Assembly: GCA_048013815.1 (NCBI GenBank)
Contig: CM106586.1
Location: 21,328,001 to 21,392,000, forward strand
DNA: 64,000 nt
Reading direction: 5' to 3'
From: Setoptus koraiensis
Taxonomy: Eukaryota; Arthropoda
Made by a program: the position numbers and the translations under genes. Each line of letters opens with the position of its first letter. Positions within the stretch are counted from its first letter, which is position 1. Below the pieces are notes generated by a model. The model saw only the letters and a list, made by a program, of their open reading frames with translations. It was not told the origin of the DNA and did no database searches. This document shows positions 1 to 12,100 of this stretch, in pieces.

Positions 1-688
1 TCCTATAAAAGGGATAAGCGTCCATTATGTAATGATATATATCGTTTAATGTGAGACATTGTGACGGCGAATCGTGTATGGCTTTATAGATTAAGCTAAT
101 ATAGGACAAACTCGGTTTAGCCAATCCTGACCTCATGTTGTTGCCGGTCGATTGTTGTTGTTGTTGTTGTTGTTGTTGTGTTGCCGCCACTGTTGCTGGT
201 GTTGTTGTTGTCGCCGGTGTTGATGCTGTTGTTGTTGCGATTGTTGTTGGTGTTGTAGCAATAGTTGGTGTTGTTGCCGTAGACAATGTGCTGCCTGTTG
301 GTGTAAGAGATGGCTTTAATTCCAACGGTGTCAACGTTGATTGGTTGTTGTGATGCTGATGTTGAATGTTGTGGTGGTGGTGATGGTGGTGGTGGTGGCT
401 GAGGAATTGTTGTTGTTGTTGTTGTTGTTGTTGATGATTAGTTGTTGTGGTTGTTGATTGGGCCGCCGCTGCTGCTGCTGCCACCGCTAATGCTGCCGCC
501 GCTGCTGCCGTCGATTGCGCACTTGTGTTTACACTTGGTACTAACACCTGATGCTGATGTTGTATATGATGATGATGCAATTGCGATTGCTGTTGGTGTA
601 GTTGCGAATGTTGTTGTTGTTGTTGATGCTGCTGCTGTTGGTGAGGATAGAGTTGATGTTGTTGTTGATGCAACATTAAATTGGTCAT
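1..688 (-). CDS. Forkhead-box transcription factor, N-terminal part (runs off window)
   Basis: Reading the minus strand from ATG at 688, the frame stays open for 229 codons plus one base to the window edge. The first 190 residues are low complexity: Q/H runs, an A-rich run, another Q run, nine consecutive H, a T/P/A-rich stretch and nine Q. From about residue 191 the start of a forkhead domain is clear: [14 protein letters not shown], then [17 protein letters not shown] and YPFYR, matching helices 1 and 2 of FOX proteins (usual KPPYSYISLI...LTLNEIYQWIMD.FPFYR). The DNA-contacting helix 3 and wings lie beyond the window. The usual PPYSY is PSLSY here, so the subfamily is uncertain; FoxA/FoxB-like spacing is closest by eye. 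The start at 688 is the first ATG after a (CA)n tract. FOX proteins are nuclear DNA-binding regulators. The frame and the domain are seen; the subfamily is not decided. Confidence 0.9.
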   Translation of the reverse strand, partial: MTNLMLHQQQHQLYPHQQQQHQQQQQHSQLHQQQSQLHHHHIQHQHQVLVPSVNTSAQSTAAAAAALAVAAAAAAAQSTTTTTNHQQQQQQQQQFLSHHHHHHHHHNIQHQHHNNQSTLTPLELKPSLTPTGSTLSTATTPTIATTPTTIATTTASTPATTTTPATVAATQQQQQQQQQSTGNNMRSGLAKPSLSYISLIYKAIHDSPSQCLTLNDIYHYIMDAYPFYR

Positions 689-704
689 GTTGTGTCCGCT
701 ACTA

Positions 705-706
<2 letters not shown>

Positions 707-741
<35 letters not shown>
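707..741. repeat. (TG)n microsatellite
   Basis: About 17 TG units, just upstream of the forkhead start codon on the minus strand (read there as CA). It probably lies in the 5' leader of that gene, although the frame would continue through it. Confidence 0.9.
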
Positions 742-744
<3 letters not shown>

Positions 745-1080
745 TTGTTGTTGCCGCTAGTCGCGCTACTCACTAATTACCTACTACGGGCTGCCACCAA
801 CTGCTGCTATCGATTGTGTCTAATTACTTGGTGGTGGTGCCGATCTAGACAAATACTCGTGTGTGTCAACTTGATCTCTCTCTCGCTCGCCGCTTTCTAT
901 AACTTAACGCCAATTGTGTGATAATGCTGCAAAGGTCTATCTGAGACTGAGGCAAATAAACAATGAACAGTAAACAGTGACACTCTCCAGTTTGCCAGCA
1001 AGTCAGTCTAACATCCAGTCAACAGCAACAATCGCGACGACGACGACGACGACGACGACAACAACAACGACACCGCACAA

Positions 1081-1087
1081 TTTTATA
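1081..1087 (-). promoter_or_regulatory. Possible TATA box of the forkhead gene
   Basis: TATAAAA on the minus strand, about 390 bases upstream of the forkhead ATG. It is followed by a CGT/GTT-repeat leader. No transcription start can be proved from the sequence; this is a weak candidate. Confidence 0.25.
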
Positions 1088-1756
1088 CACCGATACGATG
1101 GCAAGTTTTGCGCATTGCGCATGCGCTCAACATTCAAATATTCAAATGAACGCTGCGCGTTGGCCCATTGGCGCTCGCTAGTGGCGCCATCTCGGGACAA
1201 CTGGGCAAGCGCGCCAGTGTCCGAAGCGTGCATGAGTCAGTTGTCAGTGCGTTGATCTGCGTATACGATAAATACGGTACATGATGATAATTTTACATAC
1301 TGTAGCTATTGCCAATTGGCAATTATCGCAAATAATGGTGAATAAACGATAATGATAAATAATAAACAACCGTTATCCGTTGCACTGTCTGGCGCAAACA
1401 CAGCGCCGGACATTGGTCGCAGCAGCGGTCGCAAACGACAAGCCTGCCAGCGACGAGCCTGCCAACGACAAGCCTGAAAGGGACGATTCTGAGAGAGGAG
1501 CACAATTGTGAAAGCGACAATCCTGAAAGAGATAGAGTCTCGAGAGTGTAATTAGAGTGTGACGCTCGGGCAACGTTGCCATTGGAGCAGTCCGGCCACC
1601 GTTGGACGGTTGGTGTAGATTTTTATCATTAACACTCTCGCAAATGCTGGCTAATCTCTAATCCAGGCTGGTGTCGTGCTGGCATGTTTGCCATTGTGTT
1701 TGTTGTGGCCAACAGGCGATTTTCGATCGCGCTCGGCCGTTATTTGCGGTTGTTGT

Positions 1757-1793
<37 letters not shown>

Positions 1794-1907
1794 CAAGTTT
1801 CGACGTACCGTCGAGTAAATAAAACAGATTCACCAGTGTGTGACATATTGTGTGCAACAGCAAACAGTTGTCTGCGTGCTAGGTGAAACACTTGCTGTCG
1901 CGACAAT

Positions 1908-1942
1908 CGCTGAGATACAACGCGCCGTGTTGTATCTCAGCG
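1908..1942. repeat. Perfect inverted repeat (hairpin)
   Basis: 14-bp arms CGCTGAGATACAAC and its exact complement, separated by a 7-base spacer. The function is unknown. Confidence 0.85.
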
Positions 1943-4069
1943 CAAACAATTACTGTGGCCAAGCAATGGGCAGCAGCATCATGACAAAGCAGCGTCACAT
2001 GACCACTGGCTGACACCAGAGCCGCCGCTGACCAATTGTATCCAGTTTAATCTACTTGACGCTAGATATCGTGATTGCTCACATTTATACTCATTTGTAT
2101 GCATATAAATAGATGCATAGATAGCAATACAAGTGTGTACAGCCAATAGCATGCAACAGAATGCAATTAGATCGAGCCGATCGATATAGCAACAACACAA
2201 AGCTGCTTGGTATGGTTTTAATACAATAATAATGGCGCATACAACAACAATAGATATGGTGGGTTTGCATGCAACTAGTTGGTACCAATCACAAGCTTGT
2301 CATGACAAGTCTATCGATATACACGAGTGATACAATCACTACGACTAACACTTGTAGGCGCTCACTAGAAAGTGTGCGACAAGTGACAAGGCGACGTCTA
2401 AGACGACTAATTGACTAATTACAGTTGTCGCTAATCTGGCCAGGACATCGGGCTGCATCGTGCACGGGCTCGATGGGCCACTTGTTAAACTTGAACTTTA
2501 ATTAGCGTAATTAGTTGTGTGCGTATAATGTGTGATGTGATAATATGGTCGGGCTGTCGAAAGTTCAAGTGAGGTGACACAGCTCGACACAAGCACAATC
2601 GTCTAAATATCACCAATCATCATCATCGTTGTTGTTGTTGCTTTTGCTGCTGATATGATGGCTGATATGTGTTTTGTTGTTGTGTGTCTGTTATTAATAC
2701 ATATAGTAATAATATCGCTCGCTCGCTCGCTTGTACAATATGGATTTGTGATATCAACCACACTCATTATCTTGATAGTCGGAGATAGCCAGAGATAGCT
2801 GGCTGGCTGGCTGGTGTGTGGACACAGCTTGCGTGCATGACGTGGATGGTCGTCGCAGGCAGCTACAGTCGTGTGTCGCCGGCTCGTACATGGCTGTACT
2901 CGGACCCATTATGATTTGGCAGCATATATATAAATATGCTGATATTTTGCGTGTTTTTGTTAATATTCGGATATTACTATGTTTGATATAGTATATTACT
3001 ACTAGGTCACTGCTAGGTTGCTGCGCGCTGAGCGCTGACAGCACTAGGTTAGGTCGCCAACCAATGGTTGTTGTTGTTGTTGTTGTTGGCTGGTGCGCGG
3101 CGAGCTATCTAATCTATCCAATTTGTTTGATCAGGCGCTCGCTGCTGTCGGTGTGGTTGCCGCTTGTGGTTGTGATGTGTTTGGTGGTGGTGGTTGTGGT
3201 TGAACTTGACTATGAGCAGTACAATCACCAACTGTTCATTGTGTCTATCTCGTCGTCAGACAGATGACACAATAGCAGCAGGCACTGACAGCGGCGATGA
3301 TATTATCGGCTCATCTGCACTTTATCCCTCTCTATTTGTTTGTGTTGTGCGCTATGGTCCAGGGCCACAGTTGGCACTTGTTACACTGTTTGCCCTGTGC
3401 CATTTGGCGTACATCGCTTGGCGTGTATCATTTTGCGTACAACGCAGTCTGTCGTTGTATCGTTTGCCAGTTGCAAACAATGAGCAGCAGCAACAACAAC
3501 AACAACAACAACTACAAGTGCTACAGGGCCAATCATTTCGATGACGCCAACTAGCCGGCCCAAAAGTGGCACAAACAACAGCCAGTGACCAGCCGGCCAA
3601 ACAACTGCCGGTTTGCTGACTGTCTGGCCGACGCGCCACTTGTTTTGTTTCAATTAATAACAGCCGACAGCTGCACGCCAATTGACAAAACGACAAAACG
3701 ACAAAACGCGCCTAAAAACGCAGCGACTTGCAAGCGCAAACAAAGAACAACAACAACAATACATGATACAATTATGGCCGCCTCAGCACCAATCAAAACT
3801 AATTAATAGCTAGACAGCGCTAGTAATTAGATTGTGATTGTTGTAGCCAGTGTTTGTGTGTGCCATTGTTGTGCCGATTTAACCGATAAGCTGGTTGCCG
3901 ATAGTTGCACTTGATACTGTCGAGTTGATACCGTCGAGTCGATACTGGCGACTCGATACCAGCCAGTTGATCCTGCCAAGTGTTGATGGGCACATGTGCG
4001 CATTGCTATAGCCTGAACGCATGAACGCGACAGCAGTTGAGCGCCCGAAGGCAAAAATAATCGCATAAC

Positions 4070-4195
4070 AACGCACAATAATGCATAAAAACGGACTAAA
4101 ACGGACTATAACGCACGAAAACGGACTAAAACGCACGAAAACGCACGATGACGCACGACAACGCACGAAAACGCCTGAAAGCGCTTAGAAACGCA
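4070..4195. repeat. 10-bp minisatellite
   Basis: About 12 degenerate units of AACGCACGAA / AACGGACTAA in tandem. The unit length is close to one helical turn of DNA. Confidence 0.85.
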
Positions 4196-5438
4196 CAGAC
4201 AGCGGAGCGCATGAACGCATGAACGCGACGACGAGATGCGACAAAAAGATATATATAGACGATTTGTTGCCATTATTTGCCCTATGTGGCCTTGTCGCGA
4301 TTGCCATATCGCGCGTCAATTGTCAATTGTGGTTGCATTGGGCCAATTGTGCGCGCTTTTGCCTATAGCGTCCATTTTCGTTTGTGTTCGCCCTAACACA
4401 GTCAGTGTTAAGGCGAATGCTAGATAATGAGTCGCTGCTTTTTGGCTCAAGTGCTGGCAATAATCGATCAAGTGGCTCGCAAAAATCATTTGTCTGGCGG
4501 TGGCTCGATTACGTAGTGTGTGTGTTGGCAGTGATTGCATTGCAGCCGTGGCCGCGACAGTAATCGTCGAGTCTCACGACACCCAAGACGCTTTGTGAGA
4601 CGATGACGACAATGGGCAAAGTTGACATTGTTGCCAATTGCTCTGCGCCTACTAATGCTACTAATACCAATTAATAAAATGGCAACCATCACAACAATAA
4701 TTTGCCCCTCTTGCGTGACTTTTGAACGTCTGTGCACTTGTGCAGTCATTACACAGCACGTATTAACAATTGCAAGTATAAGTGAGGTTCGCATGTGATT
4801 GGCGATAGAGTTCACAGCGACGCGCCGCCCACAATTGACGTGGCCCGATTTGTTGCGTGGGAGTCACACAACAGGTCGTGATCCGTGTGGCTGCATTATG
4901 TAACCACAGGGCATTACTATATTATGTAACTATAATGCATTATGCAACTAGAATGCTCGGCATTGTGGGCTCAACTTGCTGCGACCTTACGCGACAACGA
5001 AAGTGTCATACACTCACCACCCACTCGGGATTGCAAGTGGCCGCCATGCTGCCAATTGCTGCTTGCCATCTACGGCTCGTATCCGCTGAACGTATGAACG
5101 CAATGTATACGAGCCGCCATAAGCGACTCACACTTGTCGGCACCCTGGCGGCGGCTAATCCGGCAATTGGGCAACACTAGCAATCAGTCGCCAACTAGCG
5201 ACTGAGCTGCCGGTAATTTCCATATCCACCGATATGACACGGCTGGCTTCCGAGTTCGACCGCCAGCAAGCCATGATACAATTAACGATCAAACTAGCGA
5301 CTAGAGCATGTCATAATTGCATTGCAGCGACAATGCAATTGTATTGTCACTCGACATCACTCGCGTTAATCTCGCTCGGCAATCTCGTTGTGCAGTTGCA
5401 AGAGTGTGTAAGCCTCGCCAGATGAACGATTACCGTTT

Positions 5439-5464
5439 GTTTGTATGGGTATAGCCATACAAAC
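5439..5464. repeat. Inverted repeat
   Basis: 10-bp perfect arms GTTTGTATGG / CCATACAAAC around a 6-base spacer. Confidence 0.75.
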
Positions 5465-6408
5465 CAACAGGCGCATTGTACGAAACATTTCTTCGAAAGG
5501 TTGCTCATTTATTGATGGCGTACCCACCAAGCAATAACTAGCGACTGGCAAAAATTAATTGGACGACGAGTAGCATTGAATTGATTTGGTCGCACACATC
5601 ACATTTGCGCGAGTGTGATTGCGAGCCACATGATCATCGTGGTCGTAAATTGTCGACAAGTTCATTCAACTAAGGCCACCGATTCTCCACCGCAGACCAG
5701 CCCGCCAATCGGCCAGCCGGCCGCCGTTGTGACGCAACAGGCCGCTCGCCGTATCCACACATTACATTACGTAATATATATATATATAAATATATTACTA
5801 GTGCGATCGTTGATATTGTTGCGATGATTTATTTATGATTTTGTATCATTACTGCGCTTGTGGCAGCGCAACAACAGGCGACTTGGCTCAACAAGCGCCA
5901 ACAAGAGGCATTGATTTGCACACTGATCAACTGATGAGGTCCATGAACTTTGATCCAATATCGTGCGCTATTGTTGCGCCGACGCCACCAACAAGCTTGC
6001 TGTCGTCTGCGTTTGCGACAATTAATCGGGCCAGCAACAATAACAATAATGCCAGTTTGTCACCGTGAGCCGGCTGACACCAGGAACTAATTAATTATAC
6101 TTGATCCGCTACACTTCCTGGCGGATTATCTTTGTCTCTGGCATGGGCCGGCAGTGGCGTTGCTACAGCAACGGAGTTACTTGTTAAGCTGTTGTGTTAT
6201 GGCCTCACGAGGGCCAATGGGCCCCATGGTGGCCAATAATCGTTGCGGGCCGCATCGATTAAATTCAACGGTTGTTGTTGTTGTTCAATTAAAGGGGTGT
6301 CCGGTGTTCGCTTCCTCTGTTCCTGTGTCTCGGGACATGCTGCTCAGGCTGAAGAAGTGGCCCGACACGGCCAACAAAAACACTAGAAACAAACCATGGC
6401 CCTTATAT

Positions 6409-6445
6409 CGCCTCTATTAAAACTATTATGTTATAATAGAGGCGG
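6409..6445. repeat. Inverted repeat
   Basis: 11-bp arms CGCCTCTATTA / TAATAGAGGCG with an AT-rich spacer of about 15 bases. Confidence 0.7.
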
Positions 6446-9011
6446 CCAATGATGGCACTTTGTCAGCCGATCGACTAAGACATATTTCCGGATCAATTTC
6501 ATCTTGTGCGCGTAATTGTCTGCGAGCCGTGTTGACATTGCAGCGCGACATGTAGTCTGCTTAAATGAGGCAGATCGTTTAAGAAACGGTAACAAGATGA
6601 GGCCTCACGAAGGTTAAAACGGTTTCACGTCAGAATAGAGTGGCTGTTGTAAAGTCATCAGCGAGCGCGTGCCGCTTGCACTTCCAGCAACCGAATTGGG
6701 CCAACCATTTTGTCATTATTGCACTCACTCGAACGACAAAATCATCGCTTCGGCTCGTGCAGCGGCGATTTTGAGTCGGCCATTTTCTCGGCCGAACCAA
6801 GGCAAAGACTGCGTCGTTTGGCGCAATTGTGCAATTGTGCAAACAGCAACAGCGCCAGCAGCGAGATTAATGATGAGGTCAAAGAAAAAGAGGGCGCTCA
6901 CTGGTACAACAACGACAACATAATAATAATAATAATAACTACACAACTAAACTCTTAATCCATTCTGCTTAGATTCAACTTTGCCAGATTATCCAGTGTC
7001 GCGCAACTGTGGCCCTTTGGGGGCCGCGCGCCGGCTTCCGGTTCGGCTTACACTCTCACAAGTCAGCGCGGCGATTGTTGGCGCACATTGTTGATGACGT
7101 AAATCTCTGCTGGTGATTGCTGGCACGTTGGCGCCATATTGCTTAGGGAGAGAGAGAGGGCGCGCGCCAGGTAAATCGGTGACAGCCAAGCAACAGTGAC
7201 ATAGTGAATAAGCAGTGAGCAAGCAAAGTAACGGCGATTTAATGTAAGAGAACAGAGAAGAATAAGGCCAAGATTACAAACGTAGACGTCGACACATTTG
7301 ACGACAAATATTTGCTTCTTTTCTTTGCTGGCTGCCGAGTGACTTCTCTCGTTTATTTGTTGTCATTGTTGCCTCACCCTGCGACCTGTGTTTGCATGTT
7401 GTTGCAGCGGCATCAAGTGACAAACAACAACATGGCACTGCCAAATGTGTAGCATTATGTTTGATTAACAAATAATCATCTTGGCACGAGCCATTATTTA
7501 TTTACAAGACGCACGCAAACACACCCGACTGTCGCCTTGACCAGTGGCACCTGTAACCGTGCCAAGTTGTCAATCGGGCGACGGTGTTTGTGTCAAAATT
7601 GACACAAGCCCCCTTGCCAGTGCAAACATGGGCGACCGTTCAAGTTTGCGCACAGGTTTGTTGCGGTTTTATCTAGGTTATCAAATTGTTGTTCAATTTG
7701 CATTTGCAACAACAACAATTTGCGACAACAATGACAATGTTTGCCAGATATACAAATGTTGATTGCTTTCATGCCGAGTGCGACACACGGCGAGCCGACA
7801 CACGACGGACAGACGCGTTTGGCCAGAGCAAACATTGGTGGCTGTTGTTTGGCTTGCTGTGGTTGTTGTTGTTGTTTGCGGGTTGCATCGATTATCATAT
7901 CAATAATATTGTTTAATTAACAACAACAACAACAAACAATAATCACTGCCTCACACTAGCAGCCGAAGCTAGTCAAACAGACAACCAGACGATGCATGTT
8001 GTTTTGCTTGCCAGTTACAGTTATGCCAACAACACTGTCCGTGCTAGATTAGACGCAGTACGGACATCAATTTAAATATTTGTCTTGTCATTATCGCCAC
8101 TGTTTGTCTGTCTCACTGTCTGTCCGTTACCTGAAGCAAACGGATGCAGCGTGCAAATATATGGTATGTATACAATATTGAATGAATATTTCACAACAGC
8201 AACATGTGTCCATCGTGATGCAATGTGACGCAATATTTGTTTGTTCGTCGTGCTAATCGTTGTATCGAATTATTTGCAATCTGCTCAAAATTAAGACGAG
8301 CGTCTAGAGCGTTATTGGCGTCAGTAGCGCCATTACTAATAGCCTATTAGCGCTATTTAATAGCGGCCATTAGCGTTATGAGCGGGCCCCAAGCTGCCCA
8401 AGCTACCGGACAAGCTATGGGCAATGGCGCTTTGCCAGCCAATGCAAGACGCATCATGCCAATATAAACAACATACAATGCGCCCTGATTAGGTCGCATA
8501 TCGGTATTTGCCCCGTTGGCCAGATCATTGGCGATGATCGATCGGTTGCTCGCAATGACCAATCGTGTTATAACATATAATAATAATATAATAATTATGG
8601 TTGCCGGCTAGATGTCTGGCCGGAGATGAGCGCTGAAGGAAAACAAAAATGACCTCTTCACCTTGCTCGCAGCCGCTCACCGGGTTATAGGGCGACCACA
8701 CCCGACGGGCGCCTCCGGAGTCCCGAAAACAGCGGACGAGAGGTCAATTTGTGGCCTATCGTTGGCAATGGCAGTTTGAATTTGAATTTAAATTTAAAGA
8801 CTCGAGCTCCAATTCCGACCGCTGCTTCAATTTCAATTCCGCAGGCAAACGATGACAGGCGACACCACACAGGTTATACATAAATATATAAAACACACAC
8901 ACACGCAAATTGTTTGTTGTATGTAAACAAATCCCTTCTCACCTGGCCAGGATGGCCAGTTTGGTTTGTTTGTGGCGTGGTCGTGGCTGCGAATTGCAGT
9001 TTGCAGCCTCA

Positions 9012-9085
9012 CTGACAGCACCACTGACGGCACCACCGATGGCACCACCGACGGCACCACCGACGGCACCACCGGCAGCACCACT
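9012..9085. repeat. 12-bp minisatellite
   Basis: Five to six units of ACGGCACCACCG with single changes. The tract accounts for a repetitive VVPS open frame on the minus strand, which I do not take as a gene. Confidence 0.85.
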
Positions 9086-9199
9086 GATATGCACACAAGA
9101 TATAAATTAAAATGTCGATGAGCGATGATATTGACGTTGACATTATTATCGCGCTGGCCAGTGCCAACAATTAGCAAACAGCAAACTGTTGACACCCAA

Positions 9200-12100
9200 T
9201 TGTGTCGACAAACAATTCAATTTGATTCAGCGCGGCCTGCGCGCTGCTCCAATCTGCGGGCATTGATTGATGCGATTCGATCCGATCCGATCCGATTGAC
9301 GCCGGTCAGCCCGGGCCGAGCCAACATCGAGCCAAACATGATAGCTGGCCGCTCATTTTTCTGCGGTCTTTCTGGCCCGTTGCTCGGGCCCGTCGCTCTG
9401 GCTTGACCGGCAGCCCGTGCGCCAGCGAGCCGCGCTGCGATCTGTCAGCGGCGATAAATGACACTGACACGTGATTTAACGCGTCGAAATGTTTTGCGAA
9501 ATTATTGCACGCGTTTGGTAATTATTACCCAAAAGTTGCGGTTGGCCTCCACTGGCGGCCAACTGTCAATCAGGGCCTAATCCGGGCTAAGTTTGTTTGT
9601 GCAATAGCTCAGCAATATGATTCGCTACTTTGCGGTCACTTACCTATTTACCTATTATAATACAAGTTATAATTATTTACAGTTGTCCCGAGCACAGTCG
9701 GTGCGCGCTGCCGGCCACTGGCGGGTATTATGTTGCTTGGCGCTGGCGGGACAGCGCCCGGCCAAAGTCAATTGCAAAAGTCAAACAAATCAAAAGTCGA
9801 CGCGTCATCATATCGCACACTTGGTATTTGACACAAATCGCACACAGTGAGTTGAGGCCTGACCAGTGTCCACTGGCACTGACATTGGAATGTGGCCGCA
9901 GATTACGATAAGCTTGATTGACAACATGATTGACGTTTGCCGTTGGCCCCCGTTTTGCTCCCGTTTTGCTCTCGTTTTGTCGCCTTTTTCGCCTTTTTTG
10001 CCTTTCTCGCCCACACACACACACACACACACATCATATTCGGCCGAGTGACAGCCCAGAGTCACCGAATATGTCACCTGGTGTCCGCCGCTGCCGACAG
10101 TCAAACGCCTCACATGTATATCTCATATATCTGTAGAGCGCCCCAAACGCTTGCGACAGGCTCCGCTGCCGATCCTGTTTTGGGGAGCGAGGGCCGCGGT
10201 GGAGCCAGTCCGCGAGGAACTCTACAGGTAGACGCGTGAGGCGTTATATATGGTCGCTGTTGGCGGGCTCGTCACAACTTGCCATCACATTTGCATGATT
10301 CACAAGGCCGTGTTACCTGTCGGTGCGGTCCGTTTATTATGGTCGGCCATTTAGAGTGCAAGTGTCAATTGGTCGTTTTGTTGTCGTCGCTCTCTCGCCG
10401 GCCCCGCTATCGCCCTCTAATGGGCCCATTCCATTTATTGGCCTGCAATTAATTATTTATGCCTGCAACTATGCCAATAGCCGCTGTTAGCAAACACCGG
10501 CTACTCGGCACCGCAATCCGGGCGCATTCGACCATAGGTGAGGCTCAATATACACTATTACTGTACGTACTATTATAGCGATACTGTGCGGCCGTGCGGC
10601 TATCGGCTCGAAGCCGCGCGCGTACCCCGCCCGCCCGGCCAAACGGCTGGCCCGGCATAGACCCGGGCAATCGTGTCGCATGGTCGCGGGCCGCGTAGTG
10701 GCGGGTAGCGCAGTCGCCGGCCGGCCCGCCGGGCCGCGAGCAACTACAGCTGAAACGGTCAGCGCAAACAGGCCGCTGCCGGGCCGACATTCCGGAGAAA
10801 TTGAACAGGGGGCAACCTAATGAAAAGTAGTTGTGACAAAAGTAGTCCGATCGCGCTAATTTGTTTGCATTGGCCGAGGCGCGTTGGCCGGCCCGCAGTT
10901 TGGCTTCTTTGCGCCGGGCCAATTGCACCATTTGCATGCCACCAGTTGCCATTCGTGGCGCTGCAAAATACGTGTGTGTGTGTGTTTATCTGTTGTTGTT
11001 TGAACAAGCGAAGCAACAAAATAACCGCAACAAATGAACAAATCAACAGTTGGCCAGACTGGACGCCGTTGCCGGCGTTGTTGACTTTGCGCGCCGCACC
11101 GCCGGCCCGAGCCATTGACGGGCACGATAGCAGCATATTTGAAATGCTTGCCCACCGCGAGTCAATGATAGATCGAGCCATCGCGCAGCCACGGTGGCCG
11201 GCATTTCGCAGCGGCCAACTTTATGCCGGCCGAGAATGCGACCGCCAGTGGGTAAAAGTTGGCGCAAAGTTTGCGCAAAGTTGCCCATCACAACAAACCG
11301 ACACTGCCATTTTCGCTCACTTTTCCTGGCCGTGGCCTTGCGACGCGGGCCGTCAGTTTTCGAGCGACGCTCGGGCGACGCTCGGGCCATACTAGGGCGA
11401 CGCTCGGGCCATGCTAGGGCGACGCTCGGGCAATAACCGGGCGATCCCGTCCGCGAGATACATGTGGAGAGATATTGTGGCACCCGGTCGCCCCGGCAAC
11501 AGGGTCCGCCCGTGCGTGTATTATCGTGCCAGCGCGACATGGTGTGCGCGGCAAAAATTGCGGCCCCAAACGGCGCCGGAGTTGTCGCTGTTTGTTTGCG
11601 GCCGGCGTCGCGCTCCGCTCGGGCAAAAGCGCCGCCGGAGTGTGCCCGACAGCGCCTATAATGGCTCGCGGGCCGCCAGCCATTATAGCCGGCCAAAAGA
11701 CAAAGGTGCCGATGGTATCATCGGCGTCATTTATTATTGTGGTCTGCCAACAAAGTTAATTTACTACAATTGGCAATTGGCAGCCGGTTGTAAAGCGCTC
11801 GCTGCCGGCGCTCTTTGGGCGGCCCCTTTGGCTTTGGGTCGGCCGCGGGCTCTCTGTTTTTTGTTGGCTGTTGTCGTCGTCTGCGGCTGCAGGAAGCGGC
11901 CGCAGCAGACGATTGGCGAGCGGTCAGTTGTGTTTGCCTAGCAGGTTGTTGCTCTCTGTCCGACTGTGTCGCGCTGCCAATCTCGCCATCTGACCGATGG
12001 CCGGCCGGCCAGCCGACCGGCCAGTCGAGCGACCGCGTCTAGCCCGACCACCGCGGTGCCGGGCCACAAGTAGAAAGTGGTGGTCGCAGCCACAAGTGAT

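Larger units (their letters stand above)
1300..8900. other. Intergenic DNA, low complexity, no supported gene
   Basis: Open frames here are short and shift with every GTT/CAA or CA run; none matches a family I know. The stretch holds CAA/GTT triplet tracts (for example 1747-1795, 3066-3090, 3485-3511, 7921-7936), several inverted repeats (1908-1942, 5439-5464, 6409-6445) and a 10-bp minisatellite at 4070-4195. It may hold distal regulatory DNA of the forkhead gene, but nothing in the sequence proves that. Confidence 0.6.

Noticed and set aside
135-921. Plus-strand open frames rich in V/L/C
   Set aside because: They are the complement of the CAA/CAC-rich forkhead exon on the minus strand.
8833-9195. 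Minus-strand frame with VVPS repeats
   Set aside because: It is produced by the 12-bp minisatellite.
10545-11696. Several long overlapping frames on both strands
   Set aside because: GC-rich composition lowers the number of stops; no domain, start context or splice pattern favours any one of them.
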